A DNA stretch of 64,000 nucleotides from NCBI GenBank assembly GCA_005880985.1, contig VBIQ01000010.1, positions 1 to 64,000 of the forward strand, given 5' to 3'. Positions 27,162 to 36,182 of the stretch are shown piece by piece. Positions within the stretch are counted from its first letter, which is position 1, and the number at the start of each line of letters is the position of its first letter. The notes under the pieces were generated by a model that made no database searches, was not told the DNA's origin, and was given only the letters and a program-made list of their open reading frames with translations. This stretch comes from Chloroflexota bacterium. GTDB lineage: Bacteria > Chloroflexota > Dormibacteria > Aeolococcales > Aeolococcaceae. Made by a program: the position numbers and the translations under genes.

Positions 27162-27895
27162 TGACCACCCAATCCGTGTCGAAGCTGCCTCCCGGCGAAC
27201 GCGTCGCGGCCGTGGCGCGAGTGCGGCGGGCGGGCGCCAGCGCGCTGGACCGGCGGCGGGTCATCTTTCCCGGCGAGACGGTGCTGGTGGCGTGCAGCGG
27301 AGGACCCGATTCCGCCGCCCTGCTCGACGTGCTGGCCCGCCTGGCGCCACCCAGGTCGCTGCGCCTGCACGTCGCCCACGTCGACCATGGGCTGCGCGAC
27401 GGCTCGGCGGCCGAGGCAGAGGTGGTCGCCGCCCTGGCGGAGCGCGCCGGGGTGCCCTTGTATTCGATGTCGGTCTCGGTGACGCCCGGCCCGTCGCTGC
27501 AGGACCGCGCCCGGCAGGCTCGCCACCGCGCCCTGCGCAGTCAGGCCTCCCGCTGCGGGGCCACCGCCATCGCCCTGGGCCACACCGCCGACGACCAGGC
27601 GGAGACGGTGCTGATGCGAGCTCTCACCGGCGCCACCCCGCGGGCGCTCGCCGCCATGGGCGAGCGTGACGGCATGCTGGCCCGCCCCTTGTTGCGCGTC
27701 TGGCGCGAGCAGACCGCCGCCTACTGCCGGGCGCTCGGTCTCGAGGTCGTCGACGATCCCTCCAACTCGGACCCGCGCTTCACCCGCTCCCGGGTGCGCC
27801 ACGAGCTGCTCCCCGCGCTGGAGACGGTCTTCCCGGCGGCACGCCGCCGGCTGGTGGCGCTGGCCGAGCACCAGCGGCGCCGCCTGGAACCGTAG
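27161..27895 (+). CDS. tilS: tRNA(Ile)-lysidine synthase TilS, minimal form
   Basis: The protein has 244 residues. It carries the PP-loop SGGPDSAALLD, HVDHGLRDGS and GHTADDQAETVLMR, ending soon after FTRSRVRHELLP. TilS uses ATP and lysine to convert C34 of tRNA-Ile2 to lysidine, so CAU reads AUA. Only the catalytic N-terminal domain is present; E. coli TilS is about 430 residues and even short forms exceed 300. ATG 27161 overlaps the tRNA end by one base. No later C-terminal domain is visible in any frame. Confidence 0.92.
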   Translation: MTTQSVSKLPPGERVAAVARVRRAGASALDRRRVIFPGETVLVACSGGPDSAALLDVLARLAPPRSLRLHVAHVDHGLRDGSAAEAEVVAALAERAGVPLYSMSVSVTPGPSLQDRARQARHRALRSQASRCGATAIALGHTADDQAETVLMRALTGATPRALAAMGERDGMLARPLLRVWREQTAAYCRALGLEVVDDPSNSDPRFTRSRVRHELLPALETVFPAARRRLVALAEHQRRRLEP

Positions 27896-27962
27896 ACCGG
27901 GGTCCGGTCTCGTGACAGCGTTGTGGCCCGCTTCTGATCCGGGGCCAATTCAGACCCCATGT

Positions 27963-27968
27963 TAGACT
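27963..27968 (+). promoter_or_regulatory. -10 hexamer of leaderless ftsH
   Basis: TAGACT is followed by seven bases and ATG 27976, with no Shine-Dalgarno sequence. Confidence 0.55.
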
Positions 27969-27975
27969 GCGGCCA

Positions 27976-29865
27976 ATGAGAGGCCAGCGACGCTCGCTTA
28001 TCTATCTGCTGCTCTTTGCTGCGATCGTGCTGGTCGCCGTCCTCGCCTGGCGAAGCTTTCCCAACGGGAGCACGGGAACGCGCGAAGAGGGGCAGCTGCA
28101 GTCGGCGGTGCAGAATCTCAAGAACTCCGGCGGCTCACCCAGTGACAAGATCGCCACCGACTCCGCCCATCAGGCGGTCATCAGCGGCGACGGCAACACG
28201 GTCACCTGGTGGGATCAAGCGGGCAACCAGTTCAAGACCACGGTCGGTTCCAGTGACCAGGTGGTGACCCTCTTTCGGGACAATCACTTCACCAATTATA
28301 AAAACGAGCCCAATGGCGGTGGCAACGTGTTGTGGAGCATCATCCTTCCCAACCTGATCCTCTTCGCTGTCATCGGCGTCTTCATGTGGTGGATGCTGCG
28401 GCAGACCCAGAGCGGCAACAATCAGGCCCTGTCATTTGGTCGCAGCCGGGCCCGGCTGCTCGCCGGTGACAAGCCGGCGATCACCTTCAACGACGTCGCC
28501 GGGGTGGAGGAGGCGAAGGTCGAGCTCACCGAGATCGTCGAGTTCCTCAAGTACCCCGACAAGTTCACCGCCGTCGGAGCGCGCATCCCCAAGGGCGTGC
28601 TGCTGGTCGGCCCACCGGGAACCGGCAAGACGCTGCTCAGCAAGGCGGTGGCCGGTGAGGCCGGCGTTCCCTTCTTCAGCATCTCCGGCTCGGAGTTCGT
28701 CGAGATGTTCGTCGGCGTCGGCGCCAGCCGCGTCCGCGACCTCTTCGACCAGGCCAAGAAGAACAGCCCGTGCATCGTCTTCGTCGACGAGATCGACGCC
28801 GTCGGCCGCCAGCGCGGCGCCGGACTGGGCGGTGGCCATGACGAGCGCGAGCAGACCCTCAACCAGCTGCTGGTGGAGATGGACGGATTCGAGACCAGCA
28901 CCCACGTCATCGTCATCGCCGCGACCAACCGCCCCGACGTCCTCGACCCGGCCCTGCTCCGTCCCGGGCGCTTCGACCGTCACGTCACCCTCGACCGGCC
29001 CGACATCCGCGGCCGCCGCGCCATCCTCGAGGTGCACGCTCGCAACAAGCCGCTGGATCCCTCGGTCGACCTCGAGGTGCTTGCCAAGCAGACCCCCGGC
29101 TTCAGCGGAGCCGACCTCGCCAACCTGATCAACGAGGCCGCCATCCTCACCGCCCGCGCCAACAAGAAGGTGATCGGGATGAAGGACCTCGAGGAGGCGA
29201 TCGCCCGGGTCATCGCCGGCCCGGAACGCAAGAGCCGGATGATCAGCGAGAAGGAGAAGGCCACCATCGCGTACCACGAGATGGGTCATGCGCTGGTGAT
29301 GAAGACGCTGGAGAACACCGACCCGGTGCACAAGATCAGCATCGTGTCGCGCGGCATGGCGCTGGGATGGACGCTCAGCCTGCCGACCGAGGACAAGTAC
29401 CTGGTCAGCAAGGCGGAGCTGGTCGATCAGCTCGCCGGTATCCTGGGCGGCCGCTGCGCCGAGGAGCTGATCCTGGGCGAGAAGAACATCACCACCGGCG
29501 CCAGCGACGACATCCGCAAGGCGACCCAGCTGGCCCGCAAGATGGTCACCGAGTGGGGCATGAGCGACAAGCTCGGCCCGCTCGCCTTCGGCACCAAGGA
29601 GGAGCTGGTCTTCCTCGGGCGTGACCTGGGCGAGCAGCGCAACTACTCCGAGGAGATCGCCTCCGAGATCGACCAGGAGGTGCACCACCTCGTCGACAGC
29701 GCCTTCCTTCGCGCCAAGGAGGTGCTGCGCTCACGCGAGGCCACCCTTCGCGCCCTGGCCCACCGGCTGATCGAGGTGGAGACCATGGATGCGGCCGAGA
29801 TGGACCGCATCATCGCCGAGGTCGACAGCGCGGCGATCGAACCTGCGGCCGCCGCCGGGCTCTAG
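27976..29865 (+). CDS. ftsH: ATP-dependent zinc metalloprotease FtsH
   Basis: The protein has 629 residues. Two membrane helices (about 8-24 and 117-137) flank a small extracytoplasmic domain. AAA+ follows with Walker A GPPGTGKT (near 212), Walker B IVFVDEID, the second region of homology, then the zinc motif H-E-M-G-H (near 434). FtsH degrades membrane and regulatory proteins. The gene stands alone behind a leaderless-type promoter. The 117-bp gap after it carries the promoter of the next operon. Confidence 0.97.
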   Translation: MRGQRRSLIYLLLFAAIVLVAVLAWRSFPNGSTGTREEGQLQSAVQNLKNSGGSPSDKIATDSAHQAVISGDGNTVTWWDQAGNQFKTTVGSSDQVVTLFRDNHFTNYKNEPNGGGNVLWSIILPNLILFAVIGVFMWWMLRQTQSGNNQALSFGRSRARLLAGDKPAITFNDVAGVEEAKVELTEIVEFLKYPDKFTAVGARIPKGVLLVGPPGTGKTLLSKAVAGEAGVPFFSISGSEFVEMFVGVGASRVRDLFDQAKKNSPCIVFVDEIDAVGRQRGAGLGGGHDEREQTLNQLLVEMDGFETSTHVIVIAATNRPDVLDPALLRPGRFDRHVTLDRPDIRGRRAILEVHARNKPLDPSVDLEVLAKQTPGFSGADLANLINEAAILTARANKKVIGMKDLEEAIARVIAGPERKSRMISEKEKATIAYHEMGHALVMKTLENTDPVHKISIVSRGMALGWTLSLPTEDKYLVSKAELVDQLAGILGGRCAEELILGEKNITTGASDDIRKATQLARKMVTEWGMSDKLGPLAFGTKEELVFLGRDLGEQRNYSEEIASEIDQEVHHLVDSAFLRAKEVLRSREATLRALAHRLIEVETMDAAEMDRIIAEVDSAAIEPAAAAGL

Positions 29866-29934
29866 CAGTCCCGCTGCCCCGCCCCGGCCGACCGGCCGGC
29901 GGCCCATCCGCAGGACTTCGCGCCGCCCGCCGTT

Positions 29935-29940
29935 TACACT
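29935..29940 (+). promoter_or_regulatory. -10 hexamer of the pantothenate-NAD operon
   Basis: TACACT lies 42 bases before GTG 29983; a GGGGAGGAG sequence (29962-29970) follows in the leader. Confidence 0.4.
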
Positions 29941-29982
29941 GGTGACCCGCACCGTGCGCGTGGGGAGGAGCGTGCAGGGCCG

Positions 29983-30999
29983 GTGACCATCGCCCGGGGA
30001 CGCGAAGCAGCGCCTCGAGGCCTCCGGTGGTTCCGCGCCGACGCCGCCCGCCTCCGCGGCGGAGCACGTCGCTTGGATCACGAGGTGACCGAGACGGTGA
30101 CCACCACAGCCCTGCGGGGGGCGGATTGTCGCCTGCCCACTCTCGCCTTCGTCGGCGCCGGCCGCGCCGGGACCGCCCTCGCTGCCGCCGCCCACGCCGC
30201 CGGTTATCGCGTCACCGCGGTCGCGAGCCGCACCCCCGCCTCGGCGCACCGCCTGGCCGCCGCCGTGCAGGCGACGCCGGTCGCCGGCCCGGTCGCCGCC
30301 GCGATGAGCGCCGACCTCACCGTGCTGACCGTCCCCGACGCGGCGGTCACCCGGCTGGCCGCCGTCCTCGCCGCCAGCGGCATGTCGCTCGGGGGCCGCG
30401 GCGTCCTCCACTGCAGCGGTGCCCTCGATCGCTCCGCCCTTGCCGCCGTCCGCCAGGTGGCGGCGGCAGCCGGCGCTGTCCACCCGCTGGCATCGCTCGC
30501 CGGGGCCGCCGGGGCGGCGGCGCTGCGCGGAAGCTTCTTCGCCGTCGACGCCGACCCGGTGCTGCGGCCCTGGCTGGAGCGGCTGGTCGAGGATCTGGGT
30601 GGGATTCCCTTCGCCGCCGCACGGCTCGACCGCGCGCTGTACCATGCCGCCGCGGTGCTCGCCGGCAACGCGCCCCTGGCGCTGCTGGAGAGGGCGACCA
30701 CGCTGCTGCGGGCTGCCGGCGTCGATGCACGTGTGGCCGAGGAGGCGCTGACCTCACTGCTGCTCGGCGCCGTCGCCAACGCCCGCCGCCTCGGCGTCCG
30801 CGCCGCGCTGACCGGGCCGGTGGTGCGGAACGACGCCGGCACCGTCGCTCGCCACCTGCGCGCGCTCGAGCACGATCCGGCCAGCCAGGAGCTGTACCAC
30901 CACCTCGCCTGCGAGACCCTGGCGGTGTCGGGCGTGGACGGCCGCGACGAGGTGGCGGCGGTGCTCGCATCACCTCCACGTCTGCGCGCGACCGCATAG
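29983..30999 (+). CDS. Rossmann-fold/DUF2520 dehydrogenase, candidate ketopantoate reductase
   Basis: The reading is 338 residues from GTG 29983; GTG 30085 would remove 34 unconserved N-terminal residues. A Rossmann fold starts at LAFVGAGRAGTAL (NAD(P)-binding GxGxxG), with an HPLASL loop and a helical C-terminal domain (ALYHAAAVLAGNAP) typical of DUF2520 proteins. It is the first gene before panB, panC and panD. No panE or ilvC is present, so ketopantoate reduction is the missing step. From memory, a non-PanE reductase (PanG, Francisella) is of this general type. The function is therefore inferred from context. Confidence 0.82.
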   Translation: MTIARGREAAPRGLRWFRADAARLRGGARRLDHEVTETVTTTALRGADCRLPTLAFVGAGRAGTALAAAAHAAGYRVTAVASRTPASAHRLAAAVQATPVAGPVAAAMSADLTVLTVPDAAVTRLAAVLAASGMSLGGRGVLHCSGALDRSALAAVRQVAAAAGAVHPLASLAGAAGAAALRGSFFAVDADPVLRPWLERLVEDLGGIPFAAARLDRALYHAAAVLAGNAPLALLERATTLLRAAGVDARVAEEALTSLLLGAVANARRLGVRAALTGPVVRNDAGTVARHLRALEHDPASQELYHHLACETLAVSGVDGRDEVAAVLASPPRLRATA

Positions 31000-31010
31000 G
31001 ACGCATCGGT

Positions 31011-31805
31011 ATGCCGGTGACCGTGTGCGACCTGCTCGCCGCCAAGCGCGAGGGCCGGCGCTTCGCCGTGCTCACCGCGTACGACTACACCACCGCCCGC
31101 ATCCTCGCCGCCGCAGACATCCCGGTGCTGCTCGTCGGCGACAGTCTGGGGATGCTGATGCTGGGCCACCGCAGCACCCTTCCGGTGACGATGGCCGACA
31201 TGCTCCATCACGCCCGCGCCGTCGCGCGGGGAGCACCGGAGCAGCTGCTGGTGGGCGACATGCCCTTCAACGCGTACCACGCCAGCGACGGGGAAGCGAT
31301 CGCCAACGCCGCCGCCTTCCTCCAGGCGGGGATGCACGCGGTCAAGCTCGAGGGCGGGGGACGGGTGGTGGCCCTGACCCACATGCTGGTGGAGCGCGGC
31401 ATCCCGGTGATGGGACACCTGGGCCTGACACCGCAGTTCGTCAACATCTTCGGCGGCTTCCGGGTCCAGGGACGCAGCCCCGAGGCGGCCGAACGCATTC
31501 TCGACGATGCCCGCGCCCTGCAGCACGCGGGCGCCTTCAGCATCGTGCTCGAAGGCGTGCCGCGGCAGCTCGCCGGCGATGTGACCCGGTCACTCGCCAT
31601 CCCCACCATCGGCATCGGCGCCGGTCCGGAGTGCGATGGACAGGTGCTGGTGGTGCACGACCTGCTCGGCCTGACGCAGGACCCGATGCCGAAATTCGTG
31701 CGCCCGTATGGCGACCTGGGCGCTCGCGCTCTGGCAGCCGCCCGGGCCTATGCACACGACGTCGAAAGCGGAGAGTTTCCTGACGATGAGCATTCCTATC
31801 ACTGA
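31011..31805 (+). CDS. panB: 3-methyl-2-oxobutanoate hydroxymethyltransferase PanB
   Basis: The protein has 264 residues. It shows the PanB barrel motifs AYDYTTA, LVGDSLGM, HHARAV, KLEGG, GHLGLTPQ and IGIGAG. PanB makes ketopantoate from 2-oxoisovalerate and 5,10-methylene-tetrahydrofolate. ATG 31011 starts 11 bp after the DUF2520 gene, and the end overlaps panC by 20 bp, so the order is one operon. Confidence 0.96.
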   Translation: MPVTVCDLLAAKREGRRFAVLTAYDYTTARILAAADIPVLLVGDSLGMLMLGHRSTLPVTMADMLHHARAVARGAPEQLLVGDMPFNAYHASDGEAIANAAAFLQAGMHAVKLEGGGRVVALTHMLVERGIPVMGHLGLTPQFVNIFGGFRVQGRSPEAAERILDDARALQHAGAFSIVLEGVPRQLAGDVTRSLAIPTIGIGAGPECDGQVLVVHDLLGLTQDPMPKFVRPYGDLGARALAAARAYAHDVESGEFPDDEHSYH

Positions 31806-32775
31806 CACCACCGCCGCGGTGACCGCGCGCACCCGCCTGCTGCGGACTCCCGGAGAGCTGCGCATCGCCTCTGAGCGCTGGCGCTCGTCCGGCCTGTCGT
31901 TGGGGATGGTGCCGACCATGGGAGCGCTGCACGACGGTCATCGCAGCCTGATCAGGCGTGCCCGCGCCGAATGCGACCGGGTGGCGGTGAGCATCTTCGT
32001 CAATCCCCGGCAGTTCGGTGCCGATGAGGACTTCGCCCGCTATCCGCGGCCGCTGGAGCGCGACCTGGCGATGCTCGCCGGCGAAGGGGTCGACGCCGCC
32101 TACGTTCCCGATGCGGCGGCGATGTATCCCCGCGGCGCCGCCACCACGGTGAGCGTCGGCTCCTCGCTGACCCGCGACTTCGAGGGCGAGACCCGGCCCG
32201 GACACTTCGACGGTGTCGCCCTGGTGGTGGCCAAGCTGCTCATCGCCGCGCGTTGCGACCGTGCCTATTTCGGCCAGAAGGATGCGCAGCAGTGTGCCGT
32301 GGTGCGGCGCCTGGCTGCCGACCTGGACATCGGCACCACGGTGGTGGTGTGTCCCACCGTGCGCGACGGCGACGGCCTTGCGCTCAGCAGTCGCAACGCC
32401 TATCTGAGCCCGGATGCCCGCCGGCGGGCGCTGGCCATCCCCCGGGCGCTGGGGGAGGCGCTGCGGCGTTTCGCGGCGGGAGAACGCCGCGCCGAGGTGC
32501 TGGCGGCGCTGGTCCGAGACCGGCTGGAGGAGGGCGATTCGCTCCGGGTCGACTACGTCGGCGTGGTCGACGCCGACAGCTTCGAACCGCTCACCGAGGC
32601 TGGGCGGGGGGCTCGAATCGTGGTCGCTGCTACAATCGCAGGCACGCGGCTCATCGACACCGTCGGCCTTGGCATCGACGAGCCGCCCGATGTGCCTTCG
32701 CTGGTCGGGGCCATGGTCGAGCTGGACGCGAGGTCGGGTCGCGCCCTCAGGAGCCGGACGTGCAGCGTACGGTGA
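31786..32775 (+). CDS. panC: Pantoate-beta-alanine ligase PanC
   Basis: The protein has 329 residues from ATG 31786, preceded by GCGGAGAG. It has the HIGH-like PTMGALHDGH motif, FVNPRQFG and FGQKDAQQ, the pantoate and ATP sites. PanC joins pantoate and beta-alanine using ATP. About 30 extra N-terminal and 25 extra C-terminal residues flank the core. Its stop shares one base with the panD start (TGATG). Confidence 0.96.
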   Translation: MSIPITDTTAAVTARTRLLRTPGELRIASERWRSSGLSLGMVPTMGALHDGHRSLIRRARAECDRVAVSIFVNPRQFGADEDFARYPRPLERDLAMLAGEGVDAAYVPDAAAMYPRGAATTVSVGSSLTRDFEGETRPGHFDGVALVVAKLLIAARCDRAYFGQKDAQQCAVVRRLAADLDIGTTVVVCPTVRDGDGLALSSRNAYLSPDARRRALAIPRALGEALRRFAAGERRAEVLAALVRDRLEEGDSLRVDYVGVVDADSFEPLTEAGRGARIVVAATIAGTRLIDTVGLGIDEPPDVPSLVGAMVELDARSGRALRSRTCSVR

Positions 32776-33119
32776 TGAAATCGAAGATCCACCGCGCCAC
32801 GGTGACGCGGGCGGACCTCCACTACGAGGGCTCGTGCAGCATTGATCCGGTGCTGATGCGTGAGGCCGACATCGTGGTCGGCGAGCAGCTACACATCGTC
32901 AATATCAGCAACGGCTCACGCGCGGTCACCTATGCCATCGAAGGGGAGGCGGGAGAGGTGGCGCTCAACGGGGCCATGGCGCACATCGGGCAGCCGGGTG
33001 ATGTCGTCATCCTCATCACCTACGCTCAGCTGGACGAGCGCGAGCTGCGCACCTTCCAGCCCAGCGTGGTTCAGGTGGATGCGCACAACCGCTCGCGATT
33101 GCGGGCCGCCGTCTCATGA
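32775..33119 (+). CDS. panD: Aspartate 1-decarboxylase PanD proenzyme
   Basis: The protein has 114 residues. The self-cleavage site G19-S20 lies in HYEGSCSID; cleavage makes the pyruvoyl group that decarboxylates aspartate to beta-alanine for PanC. The rest (NGSRAVTYAI, NGAMAHIGQPGD) matches PanD. It overlaps panC by one base and nadB by four. Confidence 0.96.
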   Translation: MKSKIHRATVTRADLHYEGSCSIDPVLMREADIVVGEQLHIVNISNGSRAVTYAIEGEAGEVALNGAMAHIGQPGDVVILITYAQLDERELRTFQPSVVQVDAHNRSRLRAAVS

Positions 33120-34732
33120 GCCATCCGGCGATGTCGCGACGCCCGATCGGCACCGTCTCGTACGACATCGTCGTGATCGGCAGCGGCATCGCAGGGTTGG
33201 TGGCGGCGTTGACGGCGGCGAGCCGGGCACGGGTTGCGGTGGTCACCAAGGCGGCTCTCGACGACGGTTGCAGCCGCTACGCCCAGGGCGGTATCGCCGC
33301 CGCCGTCGCTCCCGGCGACGACCCCGATCTGCACTTCGCCGACACCATCGCCGCCGGACGGGGACTCTGCGACGAGGACGCGGTTCGCATCCTCGTCGAC
33401 GAGGCTCCGGCGCGCGTCCGCGAGCTGATCGAGTGGGGAGTGAGCTTCGACACCCAGGACGGGGTGCTCCAGGTCGGTCGCGAGGCCGCGCACAGCCGCG
33501 ACCGCATTCTCCACGCCCGCGGCGACGCCACCGGCCTGGAGATCGAAAGCGCGCTGGCGCGTCGCATCCGCGCGACCGCCGCGGCCGTGTTCGAACGGCA
33601 CCAGGCGCTGCGGTTGCTCACCGACTGGACCGGTCGGTGTTGCGGGGTCGAGGTGCACGACCTCGACACCTCCAGCACCCGCTTGATCCTGGCCAGCTCG
33701 GTCATCCTCGCCAGCGGCGGCGCCGGGCGCCTCTGGCGCTTCACCACCAATCCCGAACCGGCCACCGGCGACGGGGTCGCGCTGGCCTGGGAGGCGGGAG
33801 CCGAGGTGGCGGGGATGGAGTTCGTGCAGTTCCATCCCACCGCGCTGGCGCTCGAGGGCGCGCCGGCGTTCCTGATCAGCGAGGCGGTCCGCGGTGAGGG
33901 CGCCCACGTCGTCAATCGAGACGGCCGGCGTTTCCTGCTCGACGCAGATCCACGGGGCGAGATGGCAGCGCGCGACGTGGTGGCGCAGGCGATCTGGGCT
34001 GAGCTGCAGCGCACCGGGGACCGTGCCGTGTACCTCGATTGCGCCTCCCTGGCCGAGCGGGCGGCGATGCGCTTCCCGACGATCCACACCACCTGCCTGC
34101 AGTACGGCATCGACATCCGGCGCGACCTGGTGCCGGTTGCCCCGGCGGCCCATTACCTGATTGGCGGGGTGCGCACCGATCGGTTCGCAGCCAGCAGCAT
34201 CGACGGGCTCTTCGCCTGCGGTGAGGTTGCCAGCAGCGGTGTCCACGGCGCCAACCGCCTGGCCAGCAACAGCCTGCTCGAGTCGGTGGTGTTCGCCCAT
34301 CGCGCGGCCCACGAAGCCTTGCGGCGCAACGCCGAGGCACCGCCTCCGCCAGCGGAGGCGGTGGACCCGCCGCGGCCCGCCGCCGGGGCCGACGACCTGC
34401 CCACCCTGATCCGTCTGCGCGAGCGCCTGCGCGACGCGATGTGGGAGGGCGCCGGGCTGGTCCGCGACGCTTCCGGGCTGGCGCGCGCTGCCGCCATCGG
34501 CGCGGAGGTCGCCGCCGCCACCGCGCCGTCCGCCGGAGTGCAGGGCATCGGCCTGTATCACTCCGCCATCACCGCGTCTCTCGTCTGCGCCGCCGCGCTC
34601 GGTCGTGAAGAGAGTCGCGGCGCCCACATGCGTACCGATCACCCCGAGCGCAGTGACGACTGGCTTGGCAACTGGATCATGCAGAAGGACAGAGGACCAC
34701 GCCTTGACCGCCACGATCGATCGCCTCGCTGA
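33116..34732 (+). CDS. nadB: L-aspartate oxidase NadB
   Basis: The protein has 538 residues. It has the FAD-binding GSGIAGL, GCSRYAQGGIAAA, the active-site region MEFVQFHPTA and the HGANRLASNSLLE flavin end. NadB oxidises aspartate to iminoaspartate for NAD synthesis with NadA; nadA is not in the window. An ATGA overlap couples it to panD: both enzymes draw on aspartate. Confidence 0.95.
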   Translation: MSHPAMSRRPIGTVSYDIVVIGSGIAGLVAALTAASRARVAVVTKAALDDGCSRYAQGGIAAAVAPGDDPDLHFADTIAAGRGLCDEDAVRILVDEAPARVRELIEWGVSFDTQDGVLQVGREAAHSRDRILHARGDATGLEIESALARRIRATAAAVFERHQALRLLTDWTGRCCGVEVHDLDTSSTRLILASSVILASGGAGRLWRFTTNPEPATGDGVALAWEAGAEVAGMEFVQFHPTALALEGAPAFLISEAVRGEGAHVVNRDGRRFLLDADPRGEMAARDVVAQAIWAELQRTGDRAVYLDCASLAERAAMRFPTIHTTCLQYGIDIRRDLVPVAPAAHYLIGGVRTDRFAASSIDGLFACGEVASSGVHGANRLASNSLLESVVFAHRAAHEALRRNAEAPPPPAEAVDPPRPAAGADDLPTLIRLRERLRDAMWEGAGLVRDASGLARAAAIGAEVAAATAPSAGVQGIGLYHSAITASLVCAAALGREESRGAHMRTDHPERSDDWLGNWIMQKDRGPRLDRHDRSPR

Positions 34733-35570
34733 CCCCCTGGCTCCCGAGCGCCTCGACCCCCTGATCGGGGCCGCCCTCGCTGAGGACGTGGGTGACTCCG
34801 ACCTGACCACCGAGGGCATCGTGCCGCCCGAGATGACCTGTCGCGGCAAGATCGTCTGCAAGCAGGACGGCGTCATTGCCGGTCTGCCCGTCACCCGCCG
34901 CGTCTTCCAACTGGTCGACGAGCGGCTGCAGTTCGACGCCAAGACCCAGGACGGCCAGAAGGTGCAGGAGGATCAGATCGTGGCGCGGCTCTTCGGCCCC
35001 GCCCGTTCCATGCTCCGGGCCGAGCGCGTCGCTCTCAACTTCCTGCAGCACCTCAGCGGCATCGCCACCCTGACCTCGAAGTACGTCAAGGCGGTGGAGG
35101 GCACCAAGACTCAGATCCTCGACACCCGCAAGACGACACCGGGATTGCGCGCGCTGGAGAAGTACGCGACCCGCACCGGCGGGGCGGTCAACCACCGCAT
35201 GGGGTTGTACGACCAGATCCTCGTCAAGGACAGCCATCTCGCGCTCGCCAACGGCGTCAGCCCGGCGCTGCGCGCGGTCCGCAAGGCTCACCCCGAGGCG
35301 ATGGTCAATGTGGAGGTCAGCAACCTGCAGGAGCTGGAGCAGGCCCTCAACGACAAGGCGCCGCGCATCCTGCTCGACAACTTCGCCCCCGGTCAGGTGC
35401 GCGAGGCGATGCAGATCATCCGCGGCCGCGCCAAGGTGGAGATCAGCGGCGGGGTGCTGCTGACCAACGCCCGCGCCTACGCGCTCGCCGGTGCCGACTT
35501 CATCAGCGTCGGGGCGTTGACCCATTCGGCGACGGCGCTGGACTACTCGATGAAGGTCACTCGGTACTGA
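34704..35570 (+). CDS. nadC: Nicotinate-nucleotide pyrophosphorylase NadC
   Basis: The protein has 288 residues from TTG 34704, which follows ACAGAGGA. It has the type II phosphoribosyltransferase motifs EDVGDSDLTTEG, RAERVALNFLQHLSGIAT, DTRKTTPG and HRMGLYDQILVKDSH. NadC turns quinolinate and PRPP into nicotinate mononucleotide. It overlaps nadB by 29 bp and ends the operon. The use of TTG is inferred from family length. Confidence 0.95.
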   Translation: MTATIDRLADPLAPERLDPLIGAALAEDVGDSDLTTEGIVPPEMTCRGKIVCKQDGVIAGLPVTRRVFQLVDERLQFDAKTQDGQKVQEDQIVARLFGPARSMLRAERVALNFLQHLSGIATLTSKYVKAVEGTKTQILDTRKTTPGLRALEKYATRTGGAVNHRMGLYDQILVKDSHLALANGVSPALRAVRKAHPEAMVNVEVSNLQELEQALNDKAPRILLDNFAPGQVREAMQIIRGRAKVEISGGVLLTNARAYALAGADFISVGALTHSATALDYSMKVTRY

Positions 35571-35597
35571 GCGGTTCCGCGGACCCTTCGTAGCACC

Positions 35598-35715
35598 TGG
35601 GCGGGGAGGGGACCGTCGCTGCGGTGACCCGCGGTTCCGACGCCTCTGGCGTCGACCCGCTGCGCTCGGCTCGCCTGCGCGACGGTCTCCTTCGCAACGG
35701 TCCCTCCCCGCCCAA
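35598..35715 (-). repeat. Intergenic hairpin repeat, copy B (reverse)
   Basis: The element is the reverse complement of copy A's core, closed by inverted ends (GGGCGGGGAGGG-type arms at 35599-35616 and 35697-35713). The inner hairpin is GACGCC-TCT-GGCGTC. It sits in the 612-bp gap after nadC. Confidence 0.8.
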
Positions 35716-35804
35716 TCGCCACCAACCGGTGCCGCTGCAACTCGTGCCTCGCTTGGGGGAGGCCGGGGGCACTCGCCTCGCGAATCGGGCGGTGCTCCTG
35801 CGGC

Positions 35805-35880
35805 TCGTGACCTCGCTGCTGCGGACGCCCTTGGCGTCAGCCTCCTCCGCTCGGCGCCTGCGCGGCGTCCGCGCGACGTA
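35805..35880 (-). repeat. Decayed copy of the intergenic hairpin repeat
   Basis: A weaker match in the same orientation as copy B, around the hairpin arms GACGCCC-TTGGCGTC with Cys/Arg-like codon runs typical of the family. The rest of the gap to 36182 (about 300 bp) shows no gene; a stray TTGACA at 36002-36007 has no matching -10. Confidence 0.45.
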
Positions 35881-36182
35881 TGGCCCCACTCACACGCAGC
35901 CGCCTGGAGGGCAGGCAGGTGCCGGCAGTGCAAACGCAGCGCTGGCCGGAAGGGTGGTTCCACGATGGGTGAAGGCGAGATCGAGCGAGGCGATCCGGAG
36001 CTTGACAAACCGTCAACAGCCTCGAACCGCACGGCGGGCGAGCGGCTGGCATACGGGGGCGGCAGGGGAGCGCGCGCTCCCTCTTGCGGGTGGCCGGAGG
36101 TATTGGCTAGTATCCCGATCGACTTAGTCAACTTAGCCCTTCGGGCCGCTCGGTCCGGAGGCGGGATGGAGGGCCCGGGGGG

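Noticed and set aside
36002-36030. TTGACA as -35 of the TauE gene
   Set aside because: No -10-like hexamer lies 15-19 bases downstream.
36100-36182. Possible riboswitch or structured leader before the TauE gene
   Set aside because: Some short stems can be drawn but no known riboswitch core was recognised.
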